Source of the DNA: Glutamicibacter sp. JL.03c
Lineage (GTDB): Bacteria; Actinomycetota; Actinomycetes; Actinomycetales; Micrococcaceae
Direction: 5' to 3'
Assembly (NCBI RefSeq): GCF_025854375.1
Contig: NZ_CP107575.1
Span: 3,472,001 to 3,536,000, forward strand
DNA length: 64,000 bases
Under the pieces are notes generated by a model. That model worked only from the letters and a program-made list of their open reading frames with translations. It ran no database searches and was not told where the DNA came from. Numbering within the stretch: position 1 is the stretch's first letter; each line of letters opens with the position of its first letter. Positions 54,476-62,268 of the stretch are shown here, piece after piece. The translations under genes and the position numbers were made by a program.

Positions 54476-54519
54476 TGCGGCGGAGTACTTGGCCGGCAAC
54501 GGTCATTCGCTCCGCCGCA
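54476..54519 (+). terminator. Hairpin between precursor and downstream modification genes
   Basis: TGCGGCGGAG (54476-54485) and CTCCGCCGCA (54510-54519) are perfect 10-bp arms around a 24-nt loop, 21 bp after the third precursor. No U-run follows. A partial terminator here would give excess precursor mRNA over the downstream enzymes, a common RiPP arrangement. Confidence 0.6.
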
Positions 54520-54548
54520 ACATTCCACAGCTACCCCAGAGGAACACC

Positions 54549-55181
54549 ATGACCACAGCGCACAGCACCATGCCAGCTCAGGCACTGGATCTTTCGTTGG
54601 ACGGCTTCGGCTATCGTAAAGTTGCGCTGGTTCTGACAGGTTCTGCTGCGACCCAAGTCATGCCATTCTGGCTCGATTGGATTCTGGCCGCAGCTCCCCA
54701 CACGCAGTTCAGAATCATCATGCGAGACTCCGCGAGCCGCTTCATCACTCGACACAGCTTGGAAACGCGTTTGCGTGCTCGTGTACATTCCGATCATTGG
54801 GAAGACGAGGTGATCGCCGAACATGTGGAGCTAGCCGAATGGGCAGATCTCATACTGATCTATCCCGCAACCTTGGACTATGCATCGCGGCTCGCCAGCG
54901 GAATTACCGATTCCCCCTCATTACTCGCTGCGCTCAGTACAAGTGCACCGGTATGCATCGCTCCCGCGCTACCACCCCGCGCGCTGTCCAATCCACTGGT
55001 AACCAATATCTTGGATGTTTTGCGCGCCCCAAAGAACTTCGTGGTCATCGATCCGGTGCCTGGACCCAGCGAATCTAGTGATATCGCTCAAGCGTGGGTA
55101 CCGCCACCTTTCCCAGCAGTGCTGCGTCGTCTCGAAACGTTACGAATTGCTGGAACTATCGGCTCGACAACGGATCGCTAA
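54549..55181 (+). CDS. Flavoprotein cysteine decarboxylase (EpiD/LanD-like HFCD)
   Basis: This 210-residue protein is of the homo-oligomeric flavin-containing Cys decarboxylase fold. It has KVALVLTGSAATQVMPFWLD near the N-terminus, HVELAEWADLILIYPATLDY (active-site His and the region equivalent to PASANT), and VCIAPALPPRA at the substrate clamp. It should oxidatively decarboxylate the C-terminal Cys of the precursors to an enethiol for AviCys/AviMeCys formation. All three precursors end in Cys, as required. The ATG at 54549 with AGAGGAA was chosen over an upstream TTG. Confidence 0.84.
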   Translation: MTTAHSTMPAQALDLSLDGFGYRKVALVLTGSAATQVMPFWLDWILAAAPHTQFRIIMRDSASRFITRHSLETRLRARVHSDHWEDEVIAEHVELAEWADLILIYPATLDYASRLASGITDSPSLLAALSTSAPVCIAPALPPRALSNPLVTNILDVLRAPKNFVVIDPVPGPSESSDIAQAWVPPPFPAVLRRLETLRIAGTIGSTTDR

Positions 55182-56056
55182 TGACGACTGTTAACTTCAC
55201 TCCGGACGCAGGCTTCAGGGTACAAACAGGGTTGTTGGCCACCGAAGTAACGAGTCATGACGGCGTATATACGTGGCAACATCGCCTGGGCGCACACGCC
55301 CCGGTCGGTTTTTCCACCCTTGCGCCATCTGGGCAAACGAAAGAAACTCGCGATTCAGAATTGGTCATTTGGGGACAAGGCGACAACATGGATCGCAGTT
55401 ACCGAACCCACGCCGGTTCATCCCTCGCGATTCATCTTTTGGATCCCCAACCGGTCAAGTTGCGAGCTATCGGGAAGCTCTGGGGCGCTGCGCTTAACGA
55501 GGTACACAATGTTCGTCCTGCTTCCAAAGTAACTTTCACCAAGCCTCGCACCTTGCAACGCGCTGCCGCATGGCTCGACGGCTCCTGGAAACCAGCTCGT
55601 ACCGTTCTTGCCTCCGCCGGACTGAGCCGCCTAGTTGATTGGGCTATTCGAATGGGCGAAGGCCCTCATCGTGTACTTGTACACGGTTGCCCCGGAATGG
55701 CCCACTGGGTCATGACTTCCGATGCACGAGCGGGAAGCCTACTAACCGGCGAAGATACTGGCGTCGCGAACCCAATCTACGATTTCGGCTGGGTTCTGGG
55801 CGAAATTACAGAGCTAAGGGCATTTCATCCTTTGTTGGGCCCAGGGTTGAACCAGCTAGAGGAAGGTCTCCTCGACTGTTTTCCCGAAGTATCCAACCTG
55901 ACTGATCTGAACTTGGCTCGTGCGTTCCGACTGGTTCACCACGCCTTTGATTGGCACCACTATGCCGGTGCATCAATTGAACAGGCCGCATTGCTTTTGC
56001 GATTAGCAACGAATTACATATCCAACCCGGTAGCAACTGATCAGGAAATCTCATGA
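55181..56056 (+). CDS. Degenerate kinase-like protein of the RiPP cluster (LanX position)
   Basis: I do not recognise a known function. The 291-residue protein overlaps the stop of the decarboxylase gene by 1 bp and the next gene by 4 bp. VLVHGCPGMAHWVM (about 166-179) and TGEDTGVANPIYDFGWVLGE (189-208) resemble the HGDxxxxNxL and DWExxxxGDPxYDLGxL motifs of APH-fold kinases, but the catalytic Asp is Cys and the DWE aspartate is lost. It is thus probably a pseudokinase, perhaps the third component that works with the kinase and HopA1-like protein. Its position fits the unassigned X protein of class V clusters. Confidence 0.62.
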   Translation: MTTVNFTPDAGFRVQTGLLATEVTSHDGVYTWQHRLGAHAPVGFSTLAPSGQTKETRDSELVIWGQGDNMDRSYRTHAGSSLAIHLLDPQPVKLRAIGKLWGAALNEVHNVRPASKVTFTKPRTLQRAAAWLDGSWKPARTVLASAGLSRLVDWAIRMGEGPHRVLVHGCPGMAHWVMTSDARAGSLLTGEDTGVANPIYDFGWVLGEITELRAFHPLLGPGLNQLEEGLLDCFPEVSNLTDLNLARAFRLVHHAFDWHHYAGASIEQAALLLRLATNYISNPVATDQEIS

Positions 56057-57306
56057 ACTCGACCCCCTTGGAGGCAGCCCAAATGCGCAGCATGACACTT
56101 GATCAGGGTGCCCGCGCAGTCGCCATTCAAAACCCAGCAGCGCGAAACAGTACATTCGTTCTTGCCATTTCTTCAGGGATGCGGCACGAACAACCGGGTG
56201 AAGAAGGGATGCTTCACTTACTCGAGCATCTGATTTACCAAGATAGTGCGGCAATCACCTCAAGCGAGCGTGAAGCTGAACTTAACAGCGTTGGTGGTGT
56301 CTTGGGCGGACACACTCACATGGACTACACCGAGTTTTATGAAACGGCATTACCTTCTGATCTGTCTGGCATGGCGGCCCGAGTGATTGAACAGGTATTT
56401 CATCCAGCATTCAAACCTGAGCAGATTAATGAACAGATCCACGCTGTATGCACCGAACGTTCCCGGCGTTTGGCTCCCGCACCTGGTGAGGTGTTGCCGT
56501 TCCCGCACCTGACTTGCCAATATTGGGAAGACCACGCGCATGGCCACGATGGTACCGGCGACAAGAGCTTATTTTCTAGAGTTTCTGTCGAGCGTCTGCA
56601 AGATTTGCATGCAAAGCACTACCGCCCTGAACACGCTGTTTTGGTGGCTTTCGGGCCACAAGAACCGTCCGAAATGTTGGAGATCCTCGCGGAAGAAATG
56701 GGTTCAGTCTCGATTGCGAAATCCACACCAAAAGCTACGGCATCGCACCCCTTGGAGGCCCGTCAAAACTCGGCGAAAAACCAAATAGTTCATGACCCTG
56801 GCTTACCAGGTAGACGACTGCTCGCCGCTACCAGCGCTGCGGACGCACGGACGATTAACGAAGCGTTCCTTGGTGATTTGATTGCCGCTTCTCTGCTTTC
56901 AATGCAAACCGGATTGGATTCCAGCGTTGGAATCTTCGGTCCAGCCGACCTAACCGAAAACGACTTATTCATCCTCGTAGATGACACGGGACTCGATCTG
57001 GAGCCAATGCTCAGGCTACGAGCATTGGCCTCGGTTGATGACACAATTTTGCTATCTGCCGCGAAAAGGGCACTGTTTACCGTTGAAAAATCCGTGCATG
57101 ATGATGAACGGCTGGCACGAACTACCGCTCGCGACATGCTTCTTCGAGGATCGCCTAGCTTTGCCCATGAACTGGTGAGCCGGTTAAGGCTTCTTTCGGA
57201 GCAGACAACAAGATTTCGCAAACTACTACTAGGTTCAACGCAGCGTCTAGCTACTCAACCGTGGCATACCCTCGATGTGACCCCAACCCTCCAGGAGAAT
57301 GCATGA
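56053..57306 (+). CDS. M16-family zinc metallopeptidase (catalytic subunit)
   Basis: This 417-residue peptidase has the inverted zinc motif HLLEH (residues 55-59) and a downstream Glu in CTERSRR (Glu135), at the 76-residue spacing typical of M16. Its start overlaps the preceding stop (ATGA at 56053). It is coupled to a second, motif-less M16-like protein, a heterodimer arrangement known from bacterial M16B proteases. Leader removal at AEAPA/TSP is the most likely task. Confidence 0.88.
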   Translation: MNSTPLEAAQMRSMTLDQGARAVAIQNPAARNSTFVLAISSGMRHEQPGEEGMLHLLEHLIYQDSAAITSSEREAELNSVGGVLGGHTHMDYTEFYETALPSDLSGMAARVIEQVFHPAFKPEQINEQIHAVCTERSRRLAPAPGEVLPFPHLTCQYWEDHAHGHDGTGDKSLFSRVSVERLQDLHAKHYRPEHAVLVAFGPQEPSEMLEILAEEMGSVSIAKSTPKATASHPLEARQNSAKNQIVHDPGLPGRRLLAATSAADARTINEAFLGDLIAASLLSMQTGLDSSVGIFGPADLTENDLFILVDDTGLDLEPMLRLRALASVDDTILLSAAKRALFTVEKSVHDDERLARTTARDMLLRGSPSFAHELVSRLRLLSEQTTRFRKLLLGSTQRLATQPWHTLDVTPTLQENA

Positions 57307-58220
57307 GAAGCCTGGCCAAGAGAGTACTAACAATTTCCGATGACCGTTCCAGTTTCCCGGTGCTCTCGCTAGCGTGGCGCACTGACCCGCAACATGAACA
57401 GGAAACTCGACGATTGTTGACTCAGAGTTTCGGCCATACTGACCGGTCGGTTCCGGTTTGGCACCAGTTCTCGGGCGACAACGGGTCAGTAATTCTGACG
57501 GTTGCCGCTGAACAGCCGCAACTGGAGCGGTGGTTGCGGTCCATGGCTCACGAATCCTCGCGTCTCGATTCCACGTTGGTCTCCGGACCGACGATCGCTT
57601 TGGTCGGAACCTTCGCTGATGCCAAAAATTTCCTTGCCACTGCTACCGACCTGTTCCCGAGAAATGACTCAGAAACTGCAGTGCTACCGAGCCGAATGCA
57701 GCAAAACATGGTCCAGGGCTATCAGCAGACACTGATTACCGGCCAAGACCCAAGCCAGAAGGCCGGAGAGGCAGCCTGCTTCTTGGCACTGTGCCTATTA
57801 TCGGGAGGGTCTTCGGCAATGCTACCCCGCACGGTATCGAGCCTTGGGAACGGGGCTACGGTCCAAATTTCCCGGGGTCTTGTGCAACGCCGGGCTGCCA
57901 TCACTTGGCAAGGAATTTGCCGAGGGAGCGGCGGATTGCAGGTTTTCGAAATGCTCGCCCAAGCCCTGCCCGCGCAACTCAAAGCCATGAATGACGCCGA
58001 GGTGCAACAACTCAAGCACTTCGCGCTGGCAAACCTTAGTCGTGCATGGCGCTCACCGATAGAACTGGCGCAAACCGCGAATCAGTACCAGATCATGGAC
58101 TGGGGACAGTCATTGATCTCTAGCCCGCAACCAGAACTTGATCGAGTAACGCGCGAAGACTTGGATCACGCAATGGATCAATTACTACGCCCTGTGTTGG
58201 AAGTTCTCGGCCGAAGCTAA
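57303..58220 (+). CDS. M16-like protein lacking the zinc motif (partner subunit)
   Basis: This 305-residue protein starts MRSLAKRVLTISDDRSSFPV at 57303, overlapping the upstream stop by ATGA, with CAGGAG before it. It has no HxxEH motif. Segments such as ALCLLSGGSSAMLPRTV and the C-terminal EDLDHAMDQLLRPVLEVLG resemble the substrate-binding half of M16 enzymes. It probably pairs with the catalytic protein. It is shorter than usual (about 400-440), which is odd. It ends the plus-strand cluster, 22 bp before the convergent response regulator gene. Confidence 0.72.
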   Translation: MRSLAKRVLTISDDRSSFPVLSLAWRTDPQHEQETRRLLTQSFGHTDRSVPVWHQFSGDNGSVILTVAAEQPQLERWLRSMAHESSRLDSTLVSGPTIALVGTFADAKNFLATATDLFPRNDSETAVLPSRMQQNMVQGYQQTLITGQDPSQKAGEAACFLALCLLSGGSSAMLPRTVSSLGNGATVQISRGLVQRRAAITWQGICRGSGGLQVFEMLAQALPAQLKAMNDAEVQQLKHFALANLSRAWRSPIELAQTANQYQIMDWGQSLISSPQPELDRVTREDLDHAMDQLLRPVLEVLGRS

Positions 58221-58242
58221 GTGGAAGTATTACACGCGCTAG

Positions 58243-58914
58243 CTAGACTCGCGGCACCCTTCTAATATCTAACAGCCCGTATTCCATAGACTTAACGAGG
58301 ATTTGCACGCGGTCGCGAACTCCGAGCTTTTCCATTACCTTAACGAACCGCGCCTTCACGGTCGATTCGGTAACGTACAACTCTTCGGCCATTTCCTTAT
58401 TGCTCATCCCTTTGCCAAGCAACACGATGACTTCAAGCTCTTTGTCAGTTAGGGCCTCAGATAATTTTGCATCAGGTTCAACTTGCGCTGGAATCGAGTC
58501 GGCCAGCCCGGAAACGACGTGGCGAGTTACCTCAGCGGAAAGCACCGATTCACCAGTCATTACTTTGTGGATTGCTTCGGTGATCTCTTTAGGCTGAGCG
58601 TCCTTGACAAGATATCCGCTGGCTCCAGCACGGAGTAGGTCCACTACGTAACGGTCCGTATTAAAGGTACTCAGCCCAATAATCGCGATTTCTGGATTGT
58701 TTTGATGGATCTGCGCAGTGGCGGCCACCCCGTCCATTACCGGCATCTGCATGTCCATGAGAATCACGTCCGGACGTAGCCCGGCAGCCTGAAGCACAGC
58801 AGCTTTCCCGTCAGCAGCTTCTCCAATGATCTGGATGGTGGGATCCGAGGAAAGGTAGTCACGCAAGATTTCGCGAGTCAGAGTTTCGTCGTCAACGAGC
58901 AGTACGGTGCTCAA
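58243..58914 (-). CDS. NarL/LuxR-family response regulator
   Basis: This 223-residue regulator starts with TTG behind AAGGAGAA (MSTVLLVDDETLTREILRDY). The receiver has acidic residues near the N-terminus, the phosphorylated Asp54 in ILMDMQMPVMDG and the Lys of SGYLVKDA. The C-terminal LuxR helix-turn-helix is TDKELEVIVLLGKGMSNKEM followed by ELYVTESTVKARFVKVMEKL. It lies 46 bp downstream of its kinase gene and is convergent with the RiPP operon. Control of the cluster promoter is inferred. Confidence 0.93.
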   Translation of the reverse strand: MSTVLLVDDETLTREILRDYLSSDPTIQIIGEAADGKAAVLQAAGLRPDVILMDMQMPVMDGVAATAQIHQNNPEIAIIGLSTFNTDRYVVDLLRAGASGYLVKDAQPKEITEAIHKVMTGESVLSAEVTRHVVSGLADSIPAQVEPDAKLSEALTDKELEVIVLLGKGMSNKEMAEELYVTESTVKARFVKVMEKLGVRDRVQILVKSMEYGLLDIRRVPRV

Positions 58915-58960
58915 GGCTTCTCCTTCTTACCTGGCGCCATGACCACACGGCGCTACACCC

Positions 58961-60286
58961 TTAGTTTGCCTTAGAAAGTCCATCTAATGGAATCGTGACG
59001 CTGGTTGTCCACGCTCTATCAGCTTCGCCAGCTTCCACAAACCCACCGAAAACCCTACAACGTGCGCGCATGGCCTCAAGCCCGGTTTTTGAAGACACGA
59101 TCGGCTTTTCGTCCGATACGTCATTCGTAGCTAGGAGTTGAACGTTACCCTCGCGAACATATAGGCCCACTTCAACACTGCTCGCGGGGACCGCGTGTTT
59201 GAGAACGTTGGTGCCCAGCTCTCGAATGGTTCGGCGGAGCGCCTGCCTCAAACTGGCTGGAATACGGGCAACTTCGCCCTGCACCGTGAGCTTCACTTCA
59301 TATCCTGAACTCTGAAGCGCATCCGCCACCGCATCCAGATCATGTACCAGACCCACGGCCGTCGTAGTTTCTCCAGAAAGTTCAGCCAGATCGATAATGC
59401 TCGGACCAACTGTTGCTCTTTCGCCAGCTGCGTCAGATGCTTTATCTTCTTCCTTGAGAAGCAGTACTAGCGAACGAAGATCCTGCAATGTCTGCTGTGC
59501 GGAATTGCCAATTCCCTCGAGAATCTCTGAAGTTTTCCTCTGGTCGTCCACAAACTCTGCGCGCCTCGCCTGCATCGCGATAATAGTGACGTCATGAGCC
59601 ACGATGTCGTGTAGCTCGTGTGCAAGTAAGGTTCGTTCGTTGGCGCGAATTTTTGCCTGCTCGACTTCCAAATCCTCGATGCGTTTGGTGCTACTTTCGT
59701 GACGGCGGCGAAACGCATTCAAGCTGAGTCCTGCCGCACCAGCGAAGGCAACAAAGACTCCCACCATGGCCACCGCGAACAACGGAGCATCAGGAACCAA
59801 CAAATACAGGAAGAATAAGAGGACTTCACCCAGCAGAGGAAAAAGCACTGCTTGACGCCAAGGTAGAAGGTAGCAACATCCTGCAACAACAATTACTGAG
59901 GGGAAAACTAGCCCCGCCAAAAGGGCGCCCGGCATACCCACTGCAGCGATAATACATATACATGCGAGCCAGAGGGCAGCTCCCGGTAAAGCACCAAGAG
60001 ATAGTGCCACGAGCGGCAAATAAGGTAGCGCCAATTTCAGCGCCCCATATTTTCCAAATGAGTCTCCGGAGCCTACCCAGACGTCCCCCACATACATGAC
60101 GAGGGCCAACAGAACCAGCACCAGACGACCAACGATGCCTCCGGGCAACGGCTTAATATCTCCAGTCCAGGCAGTCCGGGCAGTCCGGGCAGTCCGGGCA
60201 GTCCGGGCAGTCCGGGCAGTCCAATTTCTCATATCTGACATTGTTCCATCGCCAGTGCTGGTTATTGACATCGTCACGAATTCCAT
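58961..60286 (-). CDS. Sensor histidine kinase with tandem Thr-Ala-Arg repeats
   Basis: This 441-residue kinase is of the NarX/DesK type. About five membrane segments lie between residues 50 and 190. The dimerisation domain carries HELHDIVAHD, with His226 the probable phosphorylation site. The ATPase domain has IRELGTNVLKHA (N box) and TGLEAMRARC (G box). The N-terminal tail contains five consecutive Thr-Ala-Arg units encoded by a 9-bp tandem repeat. Start uncertain; the ATG at 60286 is used, but later ATGs (residues 6 and 16) are possible. It probably senses the peptide or cell-envelope stress. Confidence 0.9.
   Translation of the reverse strand: MEFVTMSITSTGDGTMSDMRNWTARTARTARTARTARTAWTGDIKPLPGGIVGRLVLVLLALVMYVGDVWVGSGDSFGKYGALKLALPYLPLVALSLGALPGAALWLACICIIAAVGMPGALLAGLVFPSVIVVAGCCYLLPWRQAVLFPLLGEVLLFFLYLLVPDAPLFAVAMVGVFVAFAGAAGLSLNAFRRRHESSTKRIEDLEVEQAKIRANERTLLAHELHDIVAHDVTIIAMQARRAEFVDDQRKTSEILEGIGNSAQQTLQDLRSLVLLLKEEDKASDAAGERATVGPSIIDLAELSGETTTAVGLVHDLDAVADALQSSGYEVKLTVQGEVARIPASLRQALRRTIRELGTNVLKHAVPASSVEVGLYVREGNVQLLATNDVSDEKPIVSSKTGLEAMRARCRVFGGFVEAGEADRAWTTSVTIPLDGLSKAN
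60163..60222. repeat. 9-bp tandem repeat inside the histidine kinase gene
   Basis: The unit CAGTCCGGG occurs five times perfectly in a row (60172-60216), preceded by the variant CAGTCCAGG and followed by a partial CAGTCC. It encodes Thr-Ala-Arg on the minus strand. Copy-number changes would keep the reading frame. Confidence 0.95.
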
Positions 60287-60338
60287 GACGGACTCAGAGT
60301 GCGTGGTGTCAGAGTGGTGAATAGCTAAAACTTGCTAG

Positions 60339-60596
60339 CTATTGCGGTCGACGCCGTGGTTCCAAGCGGCTGACGGTGTAGAGCGTCTGGTCATCCGGCT
60401 GGGTTCCCGCGACCTCATGCGCCGCCTTGACCTTCATGGCCCGGTCCCACTTGATACGCTCGCGCGGGCTGGAATCGACCCGGCGTTCGGCAGGACCAAA
60501 AATGCTCAGCCCCAAATACTTTAGGCGCCAGAGAACACGGTAGCCAACACCCAATCCGGTGGTATCGGTGATGATTGGCAGTGGCGATTCATCCAT
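60339..60596 (-). CDS. Small conserved-looking hypothetical protein (85 aa)
   Basis: I do not recognise this protein. It starts MDESPLPIITDTTGLGVGYR behind AGAGGACC and is rich in charged residues in its second half (SSPRERIKWDRAMKVKAAHE). There is no membrane helix. It is downstream of a 20-bp palindrome and lies between the histidine kinase and MarR genes on the same strand. Confidence 0.6.
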   Translation of the reverse strand: MDESPLPIITDTTGLGVGYRVLWRLKYLGLSIFGPAERRVDSSPRERIKWDRAMKVKAAHEVAGTQPDDQTLYTVSRLEPRRRPQ

Positions 60597-60654
60597 GCGC
60601 TTGGTCCTCTGCAGTATGCGTGGGCGTTGATGCTTTTGCCTTCAGCATACAGTA

Positions 60655-60674
60655 TTAGTTGGTGCACCAACTAA
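60655..60674. promoter_or_regulatory. Perfect 20-bp palindrome between MarR gene and hypothetical gene
   Basis: TTAGTTGGTGCACCAACTAA lies 59 bp upstream of the 85-residue ORF and 8 bp after the marR stop. Having no loop, it is an operator-like site rather than a terminator. AGTATTAG next to it is AT-rich. Confidence 0.7.
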
Positions 60675-60682
60675 ATTACTGA

Positions 60683-61144
60683 TCACTCCTTGGGAGCGCT
60701 GCCACCGGCGGCAATGAGGCGATCCAGGACATTCCTCAATTCAACGACGTCCTTCTCCGAGAGTTCCAGTCGGGACATCATCTCAACCGGCACTTTTAGC
60801 GCTTCCTTGCGCAGCTCGGTGCCCTTTGGCGTGGGCTGGAGAATCACTGCTCGTTCATCCTGCGGATTCTTGGTCTTATCCACCAGCCCGGCAGTTTCAA
60901 GCCGCTTCACCAGCGGAGAGAGCGTACCCGGATCCAGGTGCAGCTGTTGGCTCAATTCCCGGGCACTCATCGGACCGGAATCCCACAGTGCCAACATCAC
61001 CAAATACTGCGGGTGGGTCAGTCCCAACGGATCCAGCACAGGCTTATAGGCAGAGATCACCGACCGCGACGCGACCGCCAGGCCAAAACACACCTGCTTT
61101 TCAAGCTTTAGAAGGTCATCTTCCGGAAGAATAGCGCTGTCCAC
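60683..61144 (-). CDS. MarR-family regulator, OhrR-like
   Basis: This 153-residue winged-helix regulator starts with GTG. LEKQVCFGLAVASRSVISAY contains Cys19 at the position of the peroxide-sensing Cys of OhrR, and LGLTHPQYLVMLALWDSG with ELSQQLHLDPGTLSPLVKRL is typical of OhrR-type proteins. It probably senses organic hydroperoxides or other electrophiles. No ohr gene lies beside it; the divergent pirin gene and the palindrome at 60655 are possible targets. Confidence 0.88.
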   Translation of the reverse strand: MDSAILPEDDLLKLEKQVCFGLAVASRSVISAYKPVLDPLGLTHPQYLVMLALWDSGPMSARELSQQLHLDPGTLSPLVKRLETAGLVDKTKNPQDERAVILQPTPKGTELRKEALKVPVEMMSRLELSEKDVVELRNVLDRLIAAGGSAPKE

Positions 61145-61249
61145 GTTGCTGCAAACTCCTTGAATGGGATCAATACCGATCTCTCGATCGTACCGCCCGC
61201 CTGCTCACCCCTTGTGGCCAAAGCCCAACGCAGTGCATAACCTAGGCAC

Positions 61250-62251
61250 ATGAGCAATCTCGAGAACAGCCCTGCAGAAATCGACTGCGGTAAGGTCGCA
61301 TCCCCTGCCGAGGTCGAAATCTTGACTCCTCGCGAAGTGCCGCTGGGCGGTCCGCGCGCAATGACCGTCTTCCGCACCCTGCCGCAGAAGCAGCGCAGCC
61401 TGATTGGAGCATGGTGCTTCTTGGACCATTACGGTCCCGATGATGTCAAAGCTACCGGAGGCATGAACGTCCCCCGCCACCCCCATACCGGATTGCAAAC
61501 AGTCTCATGGCTATTCACCGGGCAGATCAACCACATGGATTCTGCCGGTTTCAAAGCTGTCGTCCGACCGGGCGAGGTCAACCTGATGACCGCAGGACAT
61601 GGCATCAGCCATTCTGAGATCCTCACCGAAGACACCACCATCTTGCACGGCGCCCAGCTGTGGACCGCATTGCCAGAGCACGCTCGCGACATGGAACATA
61701 CTTTTGAAAACTACCGACCTGAACCAGTCAATGGCCACGGCTGGACCATGTCGGTATTCCTTGGCAGCTACGAGATCTCTGGACAAAAATCCGTCTCCCC
61801 CGTCACCACCCACACCGAGCTCAGCGGGGCGGAACTGCGCCTTGAGCCGCACACCGAGATCGACATAGTGGTCCCCGAGCACCATGAGCACGCAGTGCTC
61901 GTCGACTCCGGCAGCCTCACAGTCAATGGACACCAGGTAGCGCCGCGGGAATTGGGATTCGTCCGGGCAGGGTGCACCACACTGCACCTAGCCGCCGGCG
62001 AAGAACCGGTCTTGGCACTGCTCATCGGCGGTGAACCGCTGAATGAGGATATCTTGATGTGGTGGAATTTTGTGGGTCGAACCCATGAAGAGGTCCTGGC
62101 CTTCCGCGCCCAATGGCAAGCCGAAATCTCAGCGGAGCCGGGCGATGCCTCCGAAGACCGCTTCGGTCCTTTTCCTCCCGATACGCCAGCAGCCTTGCCA
62201 GCCCCGGCCCTGCCGACCGTTCGCCTGCGTCCACGAGTCAACCCATCCTGA
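61250..62251 (+). CDS. Pirin-family bicupin protein
   Basis: This 333-residue protein has the pirin signature GGMNVPRHPHTGLQTVSWLF and EVNLMTAGHGISHSE, containing three metal-binding His and the following Glu. The C-terminal cupin includes APRELGFVRAGCTTLHLAAG. Pirins are iron-binding, sometimes with quercetinase activity or redox-sensing roles. It is divergent from the MarR/OhrR gene (105 bp gap) and followed 17 bp later by a GNAT-like gene on the same strand. Confidence 0.94.
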   Translation: MSNLENSPAEIDCGKVASPAEVEILTPREVPLGGPRAMTVFRTLPQKQRSLIGAWCFLDHYGPDDVKATGGMNVPRHPHTGLQTVSWLFTGQINHMDSAGFKAVVRPGEVNLMTAGHGISHSEILTEDTTILHGAQLWTALPEHARDMEHTFENYRPEPVNGHGWTMSVFLGSYEISGQKSVSPVTTHTELSGAELRLEPHTEIDIVVPEHHEHAVLVDSGSLTVNGHQVAPRELGFVRAGCTTLHLAAGEEPVLALLIGGEPLNEDILMWWNFVGRTHEEVLAFRAQWQAEISAEPGDASEDRFGPFPPDTPAALPAPALPTVRLRPRVNPS

Positions 62252-62268
62252 AACCAAGGAGACCCATC

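Noticed and set aside
53859..55181. Thioamitide (thioviridamide-like) or linaridin cluster
   Set aside because: No YcaO/TfuA pair for thioamides and no linaridin-type membrane dehydration protein or N-methyltransferase is present.
60163..60222. Phase-variation switch by repeat slippage
   Set aside because: The unit is 9 bp and in frame, so copy changes alter length but do not switch the gene on or off.
60655..60674. Terminator of the marR gene
   Set aside because: The palindrome is continuous with no loop and no U-run on either side, so an operator is more likely.
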